Below are positions 9,820 to 18,940 of a DNA stretch of 64,000 bases, piece by piece (the stretch's first letter is position 1; each line of letters starts with the position of its first letter). A model generated the notes under the pieces. That model ran no database searches. It was not told where the DNA came from and saw only the letters and a program-made list of their open reading frames with translations. This DNA is from Leptolyngbyaceae cyanobacterium RM1_1_2. Its GTDB lineage: Bacteria; Cyanobacteriota; Cyanobacteriia; Phormidesmidales; Phormidesmidaceae. The stretch lies in assembly GCA_012032345.1 (NCBI GenBank), contig JAAUQI010000001.1, forward strand, positions 1 through 64,000, written 5' to 3'. A program made the position numbers and the translations under genes.

Positions 9820-12099
9820 TTAGCGGATGGCCCTGATTTGTTCTTGGCGATCGAACAAGAAGCGCGGTCTGAGCAAAATTTTCAGCAGGAGCCCCAGCGA
9901 GGCAAACTCTCCGGGAGAGCAGCGGTTTTTCCACTGTCCTGGACGACAGTACAGCAGCTCGATTAAACGGCGCTGCTCTGGCAAATTCAATGTCTCAAAT
10001 AAGATACGGACGGTAGAGACGCCGTCTTTGAGGTCAGCTCGGGCTATCTGCGCCGGCAGCACCAGAGCCTCCTCCATCAGCTCTACCTGCACGGGGACGC
10101 CAATCTCTCGTGGCTCTAAAAGGTAGGGCTGAGTCAGAGCCACTTCTAACCCGGTTTCTGAAATAGCGGTGGTAGCTCCCCAAAAGATTTGCTCACCCAC
10201 TTGCAGCCGCACCGTCCGGCGCAGGTCATACCACTCGTAGGGGCTGGTGCGCGGCACGTCTACTAAAACCAGCAGGGCAATGCTGAGCATCAGTAGATTG
10301 TAGGCGCTCCAGATCCAGCCCAGTCCCAGCCCCTTCAGCTGCTCGGCGGCAGCTAGGGGCATACTGGGGTGCCAGGTGCCCATGAGCAGATAGGTGCCTA
10401 GGTTCATCCAGAGGCTAATGGCAGTCAGCACAAATACGGCCATCAGCGGAAATGCAAGCTGCCAGTTGAATGAGAAGCGATCGCTGACGCCGCCTTTGGG
10501 CGTCACCTTAAAGCCTTTGCCAAAGGGATTGAGCATGACTTTGAAAACGGTGATAGCCAGAGGAAAGGCCAGCACCAGCGAGTAAACGTCTGAGAGGATG
10601 GCAGAGCGAGAGCGAGAATTTAACCAGGAAAACGTGCTAATCTGCACCAGATAAAACGGAATGAAAAAATACAGCGCCTCTGCCCCTGTGGCCCGAATCG
10701 GAATCACATGCAGAAACGCATAGGCCAGCGGCATCAGCAAAAGCCCAACCCGAGCTGGACTGCTAAACCAGTGTAGTAAACCCTCGAAGTGGGCCAGTCG
10801 CTGTAGCGGATTCAGGCCCGAAATCGTCAGGGGATTGGACTTGATAAAGAAAGCCTGCAAAGTTCCCTGTGCCCAGCGAGTTCGCTGGAGGGCTTGCACA
10901 GCAATGTTCTCGGCTGCCAGTCCGGCACTGAGTTTTTCATTCAGGTAGAGTACGCGGTAGCCCTTGGCCGCCAGCCGAATGCCTGTGAAGTAGTCTTCGC
11001 TGAGGGATTCTGTCACAAAGCAGCCGGTTTCAATCAGGGCCGATCGCCGCACCACAAACGAAGTCCCGGCACAGATGACACCGCCAACGCCATCACGAAT
11101 GGGCTGAATCTGGCGATAGAAAACCTCTTCATCGGGCGTCAGCGTATTTTCTAGCCCTAGATTGCGGGCGATCGGGTCGGGATTATAAAACGTTTGGGGT
11201 GTTTGCAGCAGGGCTACCTGGGGATCTTGGAAAAAGCCGACTGTGCGGGTGAGAAAATTTTTGGTCGGGACAAAGTCAGCGTCAAAGATTACCAGCAGTT
11301 CACCGCTGGTTGCGGCCATGCCAGCGGCAGGATGGGACAGGGCGTAGTTTAGGTTTCCGGCTTTGGCATGACGGTTATCGGGGCGGGTGCAGTAGTGACA
11401 GCCCAGCTCTGCCGCTAGTGCCTGCACCTCCGGGCGGCGCGTATCGTCGAGCAAAAAAATCTGCTTGGCCGCGTAGTCCAGTGCCTGACAGCCAATCACG
11501 GTGCGCCGCAAGATAAAAGCGGGTTCGTTATAAGTGGGAATAAAAATATCGACCGTGGGCGCATAGGTCTGATTGATCACATCTAGGGCCAGACGATCGG
11601 CCTCGGGGCGGCGGTCGTGAGTTCGCAGCAGCAGCGCCAGCTGAATCAGACCGCCGCTGAGCAGCAGCAGCTCCATGACAAACAGCCCCAGACTAAAGAC
11701 GCCATTGAGCGGGGTGCTGAGGTTGAGCGTAGAGAGCGATCGCCATAGCAAATAGCGAACTGCCAAAATCAATAAAATTCCTACCACCAGCGTCCTCGAC
11801 CAGAGGCGCGGACGGGGAGAGATTTGGATGATTGCAATCACCCCCAGCATCAGGGCTACCGTCCAAAACAGCAGGTAGTGCCCCACCATCATTGGGGCTT
11901 CAATCCACATAGGAGGCGTTTCCTCAAGCTGGTCTAGCCGCTGAAACAGCGTGCTAATCGTGCCCTGTCCGGCAAACCAGGCAGACGCGATCGCCGCTGC
12001 CAATACCACAGCCCCTAACATCACCAAAGTTGCCAGACGAGGAGATGAGCTGCGCCAACGTTTCAAAATTGAGAGGGGGAGGTGAGGGTCTGTAGACAT
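9820..12099 (-). CDS. Cellulose synthase catalytic subunit, BcsA-type (GT2)
   Basis: 759-residue membrane glycosyltransferase. N-terminal membrane helices lie at about 22-42, 73-92, 105-120 and 136-158. The GT2 domain has DIFIPTYNEP (184-193), LLDDT with Asp218/219, the KAGNLNYAL block (246-254), FDADF (272-276), SED (368-370) and QRTRW (405-409). Further helices follow, including FKVTPKGG typical of BcsA. A C-terminal PilZ-like region contains RRTVR, but its second motif reads AISETG where a D/N-x-S-x-x-G is expected, so cyclic-di-GMP binding may be weakened. No bcsB, cellulase or bcsC homologue is adjacent. It probably makes a beta-1,4-glucan, but a related glucan synthase is possible. Confidence 0.85.
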   Translation of the reverse strand: MSTDPHLPLSILKRWRSSSPRLATLVMLGAVVLAAAIASAWFAGQGTISTLFQRLDQLEETPPMWIEAPMMVGHYLLFWTVALMLGVIAIIQISPRPRLWSRTLVVGILLILAVRYLLWRSLSTLNLSTPLNGVFSLGLFVMELLLLSGGLIQLALLLRTHDRRPEADRLALDVINQTYAPTVDIFIPTYNEPAFILRRTVIGCQALDYAAKQIFLLDDTRRPEVQALAAELGCHYCTRPDNRHAKAGNLNYALSHPAAGMAATSGELLVIFDADFVPTKNFLTRTVGFFQDPQVALLQTPQTFYNPDPIARNLGLENTLTPDEEVFYRQIQPIRDGVGGVICAGTSFVVRRSALIETGCFVTESLSEDYFTGIRLAAKGYRVLYLNEKLSAGLAAENIAVQALQRTRWAQGTLQAFFIKSNPLTISGLNPLQRLAHFEGLLHWFSSPARVGLLLMPLAYAFLHVIPIRATGAEALYFFIPFYLVQISTFSWLNSRSRSAILSDVYSLVLAFPLAITVFKVMLNPFGKGFKVTPKGGVSDRFSFNWQLAFPLMAVFVLTAISLWMNLGTYLLMGTWHPSMPLAAAEQLKGLGLGWIWSAYNLLMLSIALLVLVDVPRTSPYEWYDLRRTVRLQVGEQIFWGATTAISETGLEVALTQPYLLEPREIGVPVQVELMEEALVLPAQIARADLKDGVSTVRILFETLNLPEQRRLIELLYCRPGQWKNRCSPGEFASLGLLLKILLRPRFLFDRQEQIRAIR

Positions 12100-12177
12100 T
12101 AAGTTAACCCCATCGATATGGCTCCTGGTAGGTCAAGAGAACTTCTAGCATTGAGCATTCTGAGAGATCTTTTAGAG

Positions 12178-12297
12178 GCTGTCTAAAACGGTGAAGCTTT
12201 GGCACAACCCAACAAAACCGCTGTGGGTGTTGGGTTCTATTGCATTTCACCCAGCCTACGCGAGGAACTTTTGCCAGTCAATCAGCCAGTCAATCAG
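12178..12297. repeat. Family A short repeat, degraded copy
   Basis: Inverted copy containing GGTGAAGCTTTGGCACAACC and TTTCACCCAGCCTACGCGAG, then TTTTGCCAGTCAATCAG, with the right terminus partly duplicated. The other end is degenerate (CTGTCTAAAACGG in place of CTGACTGACAAAA). It lies in the divergent space between the cellulose synthase and the EamA transporter. Elsewhere in 12100-12781 only the family C repeat and weak minus-strand frames are seen. Confidence 0.55.
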
Positions 12298-12330
12298 GTA
12301 AATACCCCAGAGACTTTTAAGACCTCCGTT

Positions 12331-12425
12331 TACAGCGTTTTTGAAGCTCGTGAGGTGCAAAAACAACCCCGAAACCGTTGCTGCACAGACATGGGCTGTA
12401 CCTCACTAAGCAAGGAAACGCTGTA
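12331..12425. repeat. Family C repeat, 95-bp copy
   Basis: Starts TACAGCGTTTTTGAAGCTCG and ends CAAGGAAACGCTGTA, so the outer ten bases are inverted repeats. Inside, CGTGAGGT and ACCTCAC form a second inverted pair. A 63-bp version lacking about 31 central bases lies at 14119-14181. This is a non-coding element with full and internally deleted forms. Confidence 0.65.
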
Positions 12426-12781
12426 GCTAAAGCCTTTTATGAGAACTCCCTCAGTATTTTGATTCTGCCAAAGCTTTGTCTTGTCTAGGTTGACTTTGCC
12501 CTTGAAGATAAGGAAAAACTTAGGCGCAAACTTAGCTGATTGAGTCCTGTTATTCAAATGAAAAACAGCTTTTTTGGGTAAATACTGCTGCAGCTGTTCC
12601 AATCTGCTGGGTAGATCGTAGGATGGAGGCGATCGCGTCGGCCCATTGTCTCCATCAGCTTTGCATAGCGGTTCTGAATCACTTGTCAGCAGAGAGTTGT
12701 GAAAAGCTTTTCCTGTGAAAAAGTTCTTTTACAACCCGAACAGAATGCTACAGAACTTCAAGCATTTTCCATACCATAAAA

Positions 12782-13837
12782 ATGTCAAACCTCAACAGCG
12801 GCCTCATTCCAAGACTCAACAGAATTCCAGGACGAGCCTATCTGCTGACGGCAACCCTGATTTTTGCAGCTGCCAATTCGATTACCAGCAGACTGGTGGA
12901 GATTGGTTCACACAGTTTAATCAAGGGCAGAAACCCAATTTCATTCTGCAACGTTTTGTTTGTTGGCAATCTTTGTGCCTTAGCGATTTTAGCTGTTGTC
13001 TATCGTCATCAGCTCAGTCTCTCAGCCTTTAAGCAGCTTTCTCGAAAAGATATTTCAGGACTGATTGCAGTAGCCATTTTATCGGGGGCTTTGGCTCCGG
13101 CTCTAGTCTTTTCAGCGCTAGAGACAACAGCCGTCAACAATGTGATTTTAATTGGCCGCATTGAACCTCCTTTGGTGTTGACACTATCTGTTTTACTACT
13201 GGGCGCACGGGTTAATTTCTGGGTTGTCGCCGGGGCGCTGATATCATTTTTAGGCGTAGCGCTAACTGTTTTTTTGCAACCGTCTGATGCCAGCACAATG
13301 CAAATGATGGGCTGGCAAATTGGCAGAGGTGAGCTGATGGTTGCAGGCGGCGCGATCGCTGCCAGCATTGCCAGCGTTATCAGTCAGGTCACCCTGCAGC
13401 AGGTACCGCTGGGATTGTTTAACGTCGTCAGAACAGCGATCGGCACCGTTGTTTTTTTTGTAGCTGCTATTCTACTGTTTGGAGCAGACCATTTTGCTGA
13501 TGTGTTTTCTCCGACTATTTGGAAGTGGATGATACTTTACAGCGCCGTCATTGTCGTTGGCGGTCAGCTTTGCTGGTTTGCAGGCTTAAAAAACACTCAG
13601 GCATCAGAAATTGCGCTGGCCACGTCATTCAATCCGGTTGCAGGAGTTTTAGCTGCCTACTTAGTTCTAGGAGAAGTTCCTACAGCCGCGCAGTACATAG
13701 GCGGAATCGTCATTTTGATTGGAATTGCATTGAACCAGGTGGGTATTACTCAGCGATCGCTCCAAGAAGTCCCTCAACTCACCCCTTTACAGAGAGACAT
13801 TGAAAAAGAAATGGAAATGGGCTTTCGAGGCATCTAA
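12782..13837 (+). CDS. EamA/DMT-family transporter
   Basis: 351-residue protein with about ten hydrophobic helices arranged as two EamA repeats, the hallmark of drug/metabolite transporters that export amino acids, nucleosides or other metabolites. The first repeat runs from about residue 18 (AYLLTATLIFAAANS) to 150; the second from about 178 (RGELMVAGGAIAASIASVIS) to 330, ending in the conserved ASEIALATSFNPVAGVLAAY then GEVPT stretch. The C-terminus is a short charged tail. The substrate cannot be told from sequence. A second, unrelated-looking EamA gene lies at 17279-18196. Confidence 0.82.
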   Translation: MSNLNSGLIPRLNRIPGRAYLLTATLIFAAANSITSRLVEIGSHSLIKGRNPISFCNVLFVGNLCALAILAVVYRHQLSLSAFKQLSRKDISGLIAVAILSGALAPALVFSALETTAVNNVILIGRIEPPLVLTLSVLLLGARVNFWVVAGALISFLGVALTVFLQPSDASTMQMMGWQIGRGELMVAGGAIAASIASVISQVTLQQVPLGLFNVVRTAIGTVVFFVAAILLFGADHFADVFSPTIWKWMILYSAVIVVGGQLCWFAGLKNTQASEIALATSFNPVAGVLAAYLVLGEVPTAAQYIGGIVILIGIALNQVGITQRSLQEVPQLTPLQRDIEKEMEMGFRGI

Positions 13838-14118
13838 AAGTTTGTATGAAAATATTCATTTTTCTGTATCTGTCTCTCCCATCCAGTTTTGAGTCAGTAG
13901 AGCCAAGCACCAGGAATAGAAATCAGAACCCTCAAAGCAAACCTAAAAACTCAAACCTTAAAACCTTCCCTAACCTTCCACAAAGTAAAACCGTCCTGCA
14001 TAAGTTTTCTCTTAACTTCAATGACATCTTTTTCCTCAAAGGCTTTCTGAGAGCACATACTTAATTCAAATCTCGTGCTGCTTCAGAGTTACGAAGATTA
14101 ATCAGCAAGGCGAAAGCT
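13838..14118. other. Intergenic stretch without a recognised gene
   Basis: AT-rich. One plus-strand open frame of 72 codons begins MKIFIFLYLSLPSSFESVEP, but it has Asn/Ser/Lys-rich low-complexity content and no recognisable domain, so I do not call it. It ends just before the short family C repeat. Confidence 0.4.
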
Positions 14119-14181
14119 TACAGCGTTTTTGAAGCTCGTGAGGGACATAGGCTGTACCTCACTAGGCAAGGAAACGCTGTA
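14119..14181. repeat. Family C repeat, 63-bp internally deleted copy
   Basis: Same ends as the copy at 12331-12425 (TACAGCGTTTTTGAAGCTCG; GGAAACGCTGTA) with CTGTACCTCACTA in the middle. It lacks the central AAACAACCCCGAAACCGTTG block and its surroundings. It lies between the EamA gene and the frameshifted DM13 gene. Confidence 0.65.
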
Positions 14182-14312
14182 TGCCTTTGACGGTTTCTTG
14201 TAAAACGCTTAGGTCTAGCTTATGAAATATTCAGCTTTACCCTGCATTCTAACTATTAGACCAATACGCGCAAATTTCAACAGCTCAGATTTAATCTAAA
14301 GAGGTCATCAGT

Positions 14313-14848
14313 ATGAAGCTCAAGTTTTTCAAGCACCACTCAATTGCTAGATTTGGCTTGATCTCAGTTTTAGCGCCAGTGCTTTCGATTGCCGTTGCTG
14401 CCACTACTATCGCCAATCCGGCAAATCAAGCGCCCCCGGCTGCCACCGCCGTTGAAACTCAGCCTCTCTGGGTCAGACCCTGATTGCATTAGGCGGAACA
14501 TTCGTCGCCGCTGAGGCCCCAACGACTGGAACAGCCCAGATCATTCAGGAGGACGGGCATCGATATTTAGTGTTAGATTCTGCCTTCAGCACTACCGATC
14601 AGGCTCCTGATTTGCACGTCATTCTAGAAACTGCTGAAGTGCCTCCCAGCAGCTACACCAGCTTCGGTAGCTTTGTAAACTTAGGCGGACTGCAAAGTAC
14701 CACGGGCGAACAGCGCTACCCAATTCCAGATAGCCTTGCTTTTGACTTAGCTGAGTATAAATCGGTCTCAATTTGGTGTCGTACAGCCAACGCCACCATG
14801 GGCTACGCCGTTTTAGGAGCAAACACCAGAGGCGGTGCTATTCGATAA
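14313..14848 (+). pseudogene. Second DM13-domain exported protein, frameshifted
   Basis: The ATG at 14313 (GAGG eight bases upstream) opens a frame with a basic start and a signal-like hydrophobic segment (LISVLAPVLSIAVAATTI). It hits TGA at 14481-14483. The DM13 domain continues in another frame: LIALGGTFVAAEAPTTGTAQ, YLVLDSAFSTTDQAPDLHVI, EQRYPIPDSLAFDLAEYKSV, SIWCRTANATMGYAV. It is clearly paralogous to the lipoprotein at 7796-8320. Removing one CT from the CTCTCT run at 14464-14469 restores a single frame reading TQPLGQTLIALGGTFVAAE, so a 2-bp slippage (or a base-calling error) explains the break. A strong terminator follows at 14915-14960. Confidence 0.8.
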
Positions 14849-14914
14849 CCTCTAGCGGCTCTTTTGCAGCTGCTTTGAAAATTTCACTCCGCTTTTCACT
14901 GTTCATTTCTGATG

Positions 14915-14960
14915 CAGTGGAACGTTGCTAACTCATACTGCTAACGTTCCACTGATTTTT
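14915..14960 (+). terminator. Rho-independent terminator after the DM13 gene
   Basis: Twelve-base perfect stem CAGTGGAACGTT (14915-14926) and AACGTTCCACTG (14943-14954), a 16-base loop, then ATTTTT. It separates the frameshifted DM13 gene from the NDH-2 gene. Confidence 0.75.
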
Positions 14961-15003
14961 CGACTGATTGATTGAACAGGTTCATCGCTAAAGGCTTGTC
15001 ATT

Positions 15004-16434
15004 ATGAATCCGTCAAACCTTCCAACTGTTATTTTGGGCAGTGGTTTTACTGGATTGTTTACGGCACTCCACCTTTGCCATCATCGACATTCTCGGCCCA
15101 TTATTTTGATCGATCAAGCCGATCGCTTTGTGTTTAAGCCGCTCTTGTATGAGCTGCTCAGCGGTGAGCTGACTGATAATCAGGTTCAACCTCGCTATGA
15201 AAAGCTGCTAGCCTGCGACGGCATTACGTTTGTGCAAGATACGGTGCAGAGCGTCGATTTGCATCAGCGGCAGGTGAAGCTGGCATCGGGACTGCAATAT
15301 GCCTATGATCACTTGGTGTTGGCCTTGGGCAGTACGACAAATTATTTTGATATTCCAGGGGCCAGAGAGTACACCTTTGCCTTTCGCACGGGTGAAGATG
15401 CCCTATTGCTGGGGCGACATTTACGAGAATGTCTGCAGCAGGCTAGCCAAACAAGCGATCTAGAGCGCCGTCGTGCCTTGCTCACCGTGGCGATCGCCGG
15501 GGCTGGCCCCTCCGGCATAGAAATGGCGGCAACTCTGGCAGACCTGCTGCCCCAGTGGTACCGCAAGCTCAACGGCGACCCTACAGAAATTCAGATTTTC
15601 GTGATCAATCGCGGTCAGGAGATCCTTAAAGGGGATATCAACAGTCATCTGCGCAAGGCGGCTGAAAGAGCTTTGCAGCAGCGGGCTATTCCTGTCCACG
15701 TGGTCAATGAAGCCGCCGTCAGCGCCATTTATCCAGAGTGTCTGGAGTATCAGCAGGCCAAAGAGTCCAAAACGATCGCCGCTGCAACGATGATCTGGAC
15801 GGCTGGAACGGCTGTTAATCCTTTACTGAAGGAGTTAGCAGTTCCTGATAATCTGCGCGATCGCTCTGGTCGCCTACGGATTGCTCCTACCCTACAGCTT
15901 CCTACATTTCCAGAGGTTTTTGTCGGGGGCGACAATGCCACCTTGGCTATGATGCTGCCAGCGACAGCTCAGGTGGCCTATCAGCAGGGAGCCGCGATCG
16001 CCCATAACCTGATGGCGCTGGTGCAGGGCAAACCCCTCAAGCCTGCTAAAGTTGCCCTGCGCGGCACTTTAATGAAGCTGGGACTGGGTGAATCAGCGGC
16101 AAATTTATTTGATCGCTTTATTATTGCGGGGCGATCGGGGCATCTGATTCGTCAGGGTACCTATCTAGAGCTGTTGCCGACACCGGTTCACAACTTTAAG
16201 GCCACGGTAGACTGGCTCACCGACGAAATCTTCAGCCGTCATAGCCAGCCAAATCTAACAAAATCTGAATTCTCTCCTCGTCCCTGGCAGCGCCTGGGCA
16301 ACATCGCTGCTGTCCTGGTTATTGCTAGCAGCGGCGCGTTATTTTGGCGGGCCATACAGCCCACTCAGTTCAACCAGATACTTCAACCCACAGGGCTACC
16401 TGTTTTATTAGACCAGCTACAGCAGAGCCAGTAA
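15004..16434 (+). CDS. Type II NAD(P)H dehydrogenase (NDH-2)
   Basis: 476-residue single-subunit flavoenzyme of the NDH-2 family, which passes electrons from NAD(P)H to quinone without pumping protons. The FAD motif is VILGSGFTGLFTAL (residues 9-22). FVFKPLLYELLSGEL is a signature stretch of the family. The NAD(P)H-binding fold carries VAIAGAGPSGIEMAATL (about 163-179). VFVGGDNATL is the second FAD motif. A C-terminal hydrophobic segment (IAAVLVIASSGALFWRAI, about residues 436-453) would anchor it to the membrane. The DoxX gene follows on the same strand 190 bases later. Confidence 0.87.
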   Translation: MNPSNLPTVILGSGFTGLFTALHLCHHRHSRPIILIDQADRFVFKPLLYELLSGELTDNQVQPRYEKLLACDGITFVQDTVQSVDLHQRQVKLASGLQYAYDHLVLALGSTTNYFDIPGAREYTFAFRTGEDALLLGRHLRECLQQASQTSDLERRRALLTVAIAGAGPSGIEMAATLADLLPQWYRKLNGDPTEIQIFVINRGQEILKGDINSHLRKAAERALQQRAIPVHVVNEAAVSAIYPECLEYQQAKESKTIAAATMIWTAGTAVNPLLKELAVPDNLRDRSGRLRIAPTLQLPTFPEVFVGGDNATLAMMLPATAQVAYQQGAAIAHNLMALVQGKPLKPAKVALRGTLMKLGLGESAANLFDRFIIAGRSGHLIRQGTYLELLPTPVHNFKATVDWLTDEIFSRHSQPNLTKSEFSPRPWQRLGNIAAVLVIASSGALFWRAIQPTQFNQILQPTGLPVLLDQLQQSQ

Positions 16435-16624
16435 GCTTTTTGGCAACGCTCTCTGAGCGAGTTGAGGGACGCGAGCTGTGAAGTTTGCTTCGCTTCTGCC
16501 AGAGACACTATGTGAACTTGATCCAACCCGCAAAATCTCTACGGAATCTGCAGGACACTGAGGTTTTTTGTAGATTCGTTTTCTAAGACCGTTTCAACCC
16601 CTCAAGACTTTAGGAGAATTTTCC

Positions 16625-17128
16625 ATGCTTCAGGATGCTTACGATCAAAGAGTTGGACTAAAGCCTGAGCGCAGTATGGTGATTAGCGCGATCGCCACCA
16701 TGCGCGTACTTTTGGGCATATTTTTTATTCTCTCAGGTATCGCTAACTATATTTATTTTCATGCCCCAGGCGGCTTTTTTGAAACGGTTACGCAAAGCAA
16801 GCTGGCCCTGTGGGGCTGGGGTTTTTCAGGGGTTGGCCCTCTACCTGCTATATTGGCTTTGCCCTATGCCTATCTGCTGCCAGCAACCGAAATGATTGCA
16901 GGTGTGGCTTTTGTGATCAACCGCTGGGTTCGCTGGGCGGGCATCCTGATAATGCTCATGCTCCTGAGTTTTATCCTGGCATTTGGTTTAATTGGGCCAA
17001 ACGGCTTACTGCCCAACAACCAGGGTAACTGGGATAAAAATGTGTTTATGCTGATTGGAGCCTGGATTTGTGCTGCTTATGACCACTACCGAGTCAAGCG
17101 AAAGATTCGAGTAGATGAGCTGGGATAA
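16625..17128 (+). CDS. DoxX family membrane protein
   Basis: 167-residue protein with four predicted helices: about 26-46 (TMRVLLGIFFILSGIANYIY), 74-92, 98-112 and 120-145. The DoxX-type features are the first helix with F-x-x-SG and the later GPNGLL and NWDKNVFMLIGAWICAAYDH segments. DoxX-like proteins accompany quinone- or thiol-linked redox enzymes. The start is supported by AGGAG nine to ten bases before the ATG. Position after NDH-2 suggests a membrane redox pair, which is inference from proximity. Confidence 0.78.
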   Translation: MLQDAYDQRVGLKPERSMVISAIATMRVLLGIFFILSGIANYIYFHAPGGFFETVTQSKLALWGWGFSGVGPLPAILALPYAYLLPATEMIAGVAFVINRWVRWAGILIMLMLLSFILAFGLIGPNGLLPNNQGNWDKNVFMLIGAWICAAYDHYRVKRKIRVDELG

Positions 17129-17278
17129 GTAATGAAAAGAATAGTATTTTAGAGAAACTCCGGTAGTCGTATTGCAACATCTGTTAGTTTTGCGTATTAG
17201 TTTTGCGAAAATAGTATCAGGAGCGGACTTTTTAATGCTATCTATTAGGGCAGTTGTCCTTAGTTTCAAAGACTGCCT

Positions 17279-18196
17279 TTGTCAACAAAACTTTTCTCAA
17301 AACTAACACCCGAACAGCACAAACGCCTGTTAGGGGTCATTGCTATTCTCTTAGTCGTGACGATCTATGCAGCTAATTTTGTGGCTATTCGATATAGCGT
17401 TCTGCGTGGACTCACTTTTTTGAACCTAACTGCCTTGCGCTTTTCTGTGGCCGGATTATTCATGCTGCCCTACTTTTGTCGTTTAGATTTTCGAGATCTT
17501 GGTGGCTTGGGATGGAAAAGAGCTTTGCTCTTGACCTGTCTGGCGGGTTCTCCCTACATAGTGATTTTCTTTCTCGGCATTAGTCTGGCACCCGCGTCAC
17601 ACGGGGCAGTTTTAAATCCCGGCATCATACCATCAGTCGTTTTTCTGGGTACGGTGTTTTTAGGACTGCAATCGTTTACTCTCAAACAAGCGGTATCGTT
17701 AATCGCAATTACGCTTGGAGTAGCGCTCGTAACTGCCTCTTCATTTTCTTTGCAAGGTTCAGTAGTGTTTGGAGATCTGCTGCTGCTAATCACAGGCATC
17801 AGCTGGGGACTGTTCACGCTCTTGACTAAGCTTTGGGAGCTAAAACCGCTCCAGATTACAGCTGTTGTGTCGGTCATTTCCTTACTATATTTACCTCCGT
17901 ATCTACTGTTTGCCTATGACGGCTTTGAAGGTATTTCGGCTACACACGTTCTTGTCCAGGCATTTTTTCAAGGCATTGTTCTATCAGTGGGCACCCTTTA
18001 CCTGGCTACCTACGCGGTTCAAAGTTTAGGGGCGCAGACAACTTCCCTATTCAGCCCATTGGTTCCCATACTGACAACTTTAATTGCTGTTCCTTTACTG
18101 AGAGAAATTCCCACTCCGCTCCAGTGGATTGGTATCGTCTTAGTTGTGGTAGGGATGCTAAGTGCTACAAAAATCAACTCTGAGAAATCTGAGTAA
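17279..18196 (+). CDS. EamA/DMT-family transporter
   Basis: 305-residue polytopic protein with ten hydrophobic segments in two EamA repeats (about 14-140 and 160-298). It includes AANFVAIRYSVLRGLTFLNL then TALRFSVAGL, the first-repeat signature, and QTTSLFSPLVPILTTLIAVP in the second. The only in-frame start at the right place is TTG (17279-17281); no clear Shine-Dalgarno element precedes it, so the N-terminus is uncertain. Exporters of this superfamily handle amino acids and other metabolites; the substrate here is unknown. The response regulator follows within 60 bases, so co-transcription is possible. Confidence 0.8.
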   Translation: MSTKLFSKLTPEQHKRLLGVIAILLVVTIYAANFVAIRYSVLRGLTFLNLTALRFSVAGLFMLPYFCRLDFRDLGGLGWKRALLLTCLAGSPYIVIFFLGISLAPASHGAVLNPGIIPSVVFLGTVFLGLQSFTLKQAVSLIAITLGVALVTASSFSLQGSVVFGDLLLLITGISWGLFTLLTKLWELKPLQITAVVSVISLLYLPPYLLFAYDGFEGISATHVLVQAFFQGIVLSVGTLYLATYAVQSLGAQTTSLFSPLVPILTTLIAVPLLREIPTPLQWIGIVLVVVGMLSATKINSEKSE

Positions 18197-18255
18197 ATAG
18201 GTTTGCTAGCCCGCAAGCCCCCCAAAACTCACAACTCGTAACCCAAAACTCATCT

Positions 18256-18927
18256 ATGAAGTCAGGGAGCACCCATCCATTACTACGTCGGTTTCTGGTC
18301 ATTGACGATCACGCAGCCATCCTGGAAGGAACGGTGCCTGCGCTGCAAAACAAATATCCAACGGTTGAAATTTTAACGGCCCAAAGCCAGCAAGAAGCAG
18401 GGCAAAAAATCAAACGATACCGCCCAGAGTTTGTTGTCGTTGATCTGGGTTTGCCTGAATCTTTTGCCGCCATTCCCAGTACTGAAGTGGGCATTCAACT
18501 GTTAGAGCTGCTGATGAACACCGACCCGGCCCCCAACATTATGGTGCTGAGTACAAACGTCAAGCCACTGGTGCGGCTCAAGCCTGCCATTCATATCTAT
18601 GAAGGTGGTTTTGTGGCCTTAGATAAATCTTTGCCGATTCGAGAAATGCTGAAGTACGTGGATCTAGCCCTGCGCGGCTCCGTCTACCTGCCTTCAGAAG
18701 TGCGATCGCGCCCGGAGTTTGATCGACGGTGGCTAGAAGTTTTAATGCTCAAATATCAAGAAGGTCTGTCTGATAAAGCGATCGCAGAGCAGCTAGGCAT
18801 TAGCGATCGCACCATCCGTAACTACTGGCTCAGAATTCAAGACGCACTCAGCGTGGCCGATCATCCCCAGCAGGATCTACGGGTTCAAATTCAAATTGCA
18901 GCCCGAAAAGCAGGTTTAATAAATTAG
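18256..18927 (+). CDS. NarL-type response regulator (REC + LuxR-like HTH)
   Basis: 223-residue two-component regulator. The receiver domain (about 12-135) has the acidic pair DD at 17-18, phosphoacceptor Asp63 in FVVVDLGLPE, and Lys124 in FVALDKSLPI. The C-terminal DNA-binding part (about 155-200) reads LMLKYQEGLSDKAIAEQLGI then SDRTIRNYWLRIQ, a LuxR/NarL-like HTH. The gene ends 13 bases before the CHASE2 kinase, the natural partner. Targets cannot be inferred. Confidence 0.87.
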   Translation: MKSGSTHPLLRRFLVIDDHAAILEGTVPALQNKYPTVEILTAQSQQEAGQKIKRYRPEFVVVDLGLPESFAAIPSTEVGIQLLELLMNTDPAPNIMVLSTNVKPLVRLKPAIHIYEGGFVALDKSLPIREMLKYVDLALRGSVYLPSEVRSRPEFDRRWLEVLMLKYQEGLSDKAIAEQLGISDRTIRNYWLRIQDALSVADHPQQDLRVQIQIAARKAGLIN

Positions 18928-18940
18928 GCATCAGCCGCTG

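Noticed and set aside
12330-12602. 90-codon minus-strand frame
   Set aside because: Its 3' third is a family C repeat and the rest has no recognisable features.
13846-14064. 72-codon plus-strand frame after the first EamA gene
   Set aside because: Low-complexity sequence, no recognisable domain and no good ribosome-binding site.
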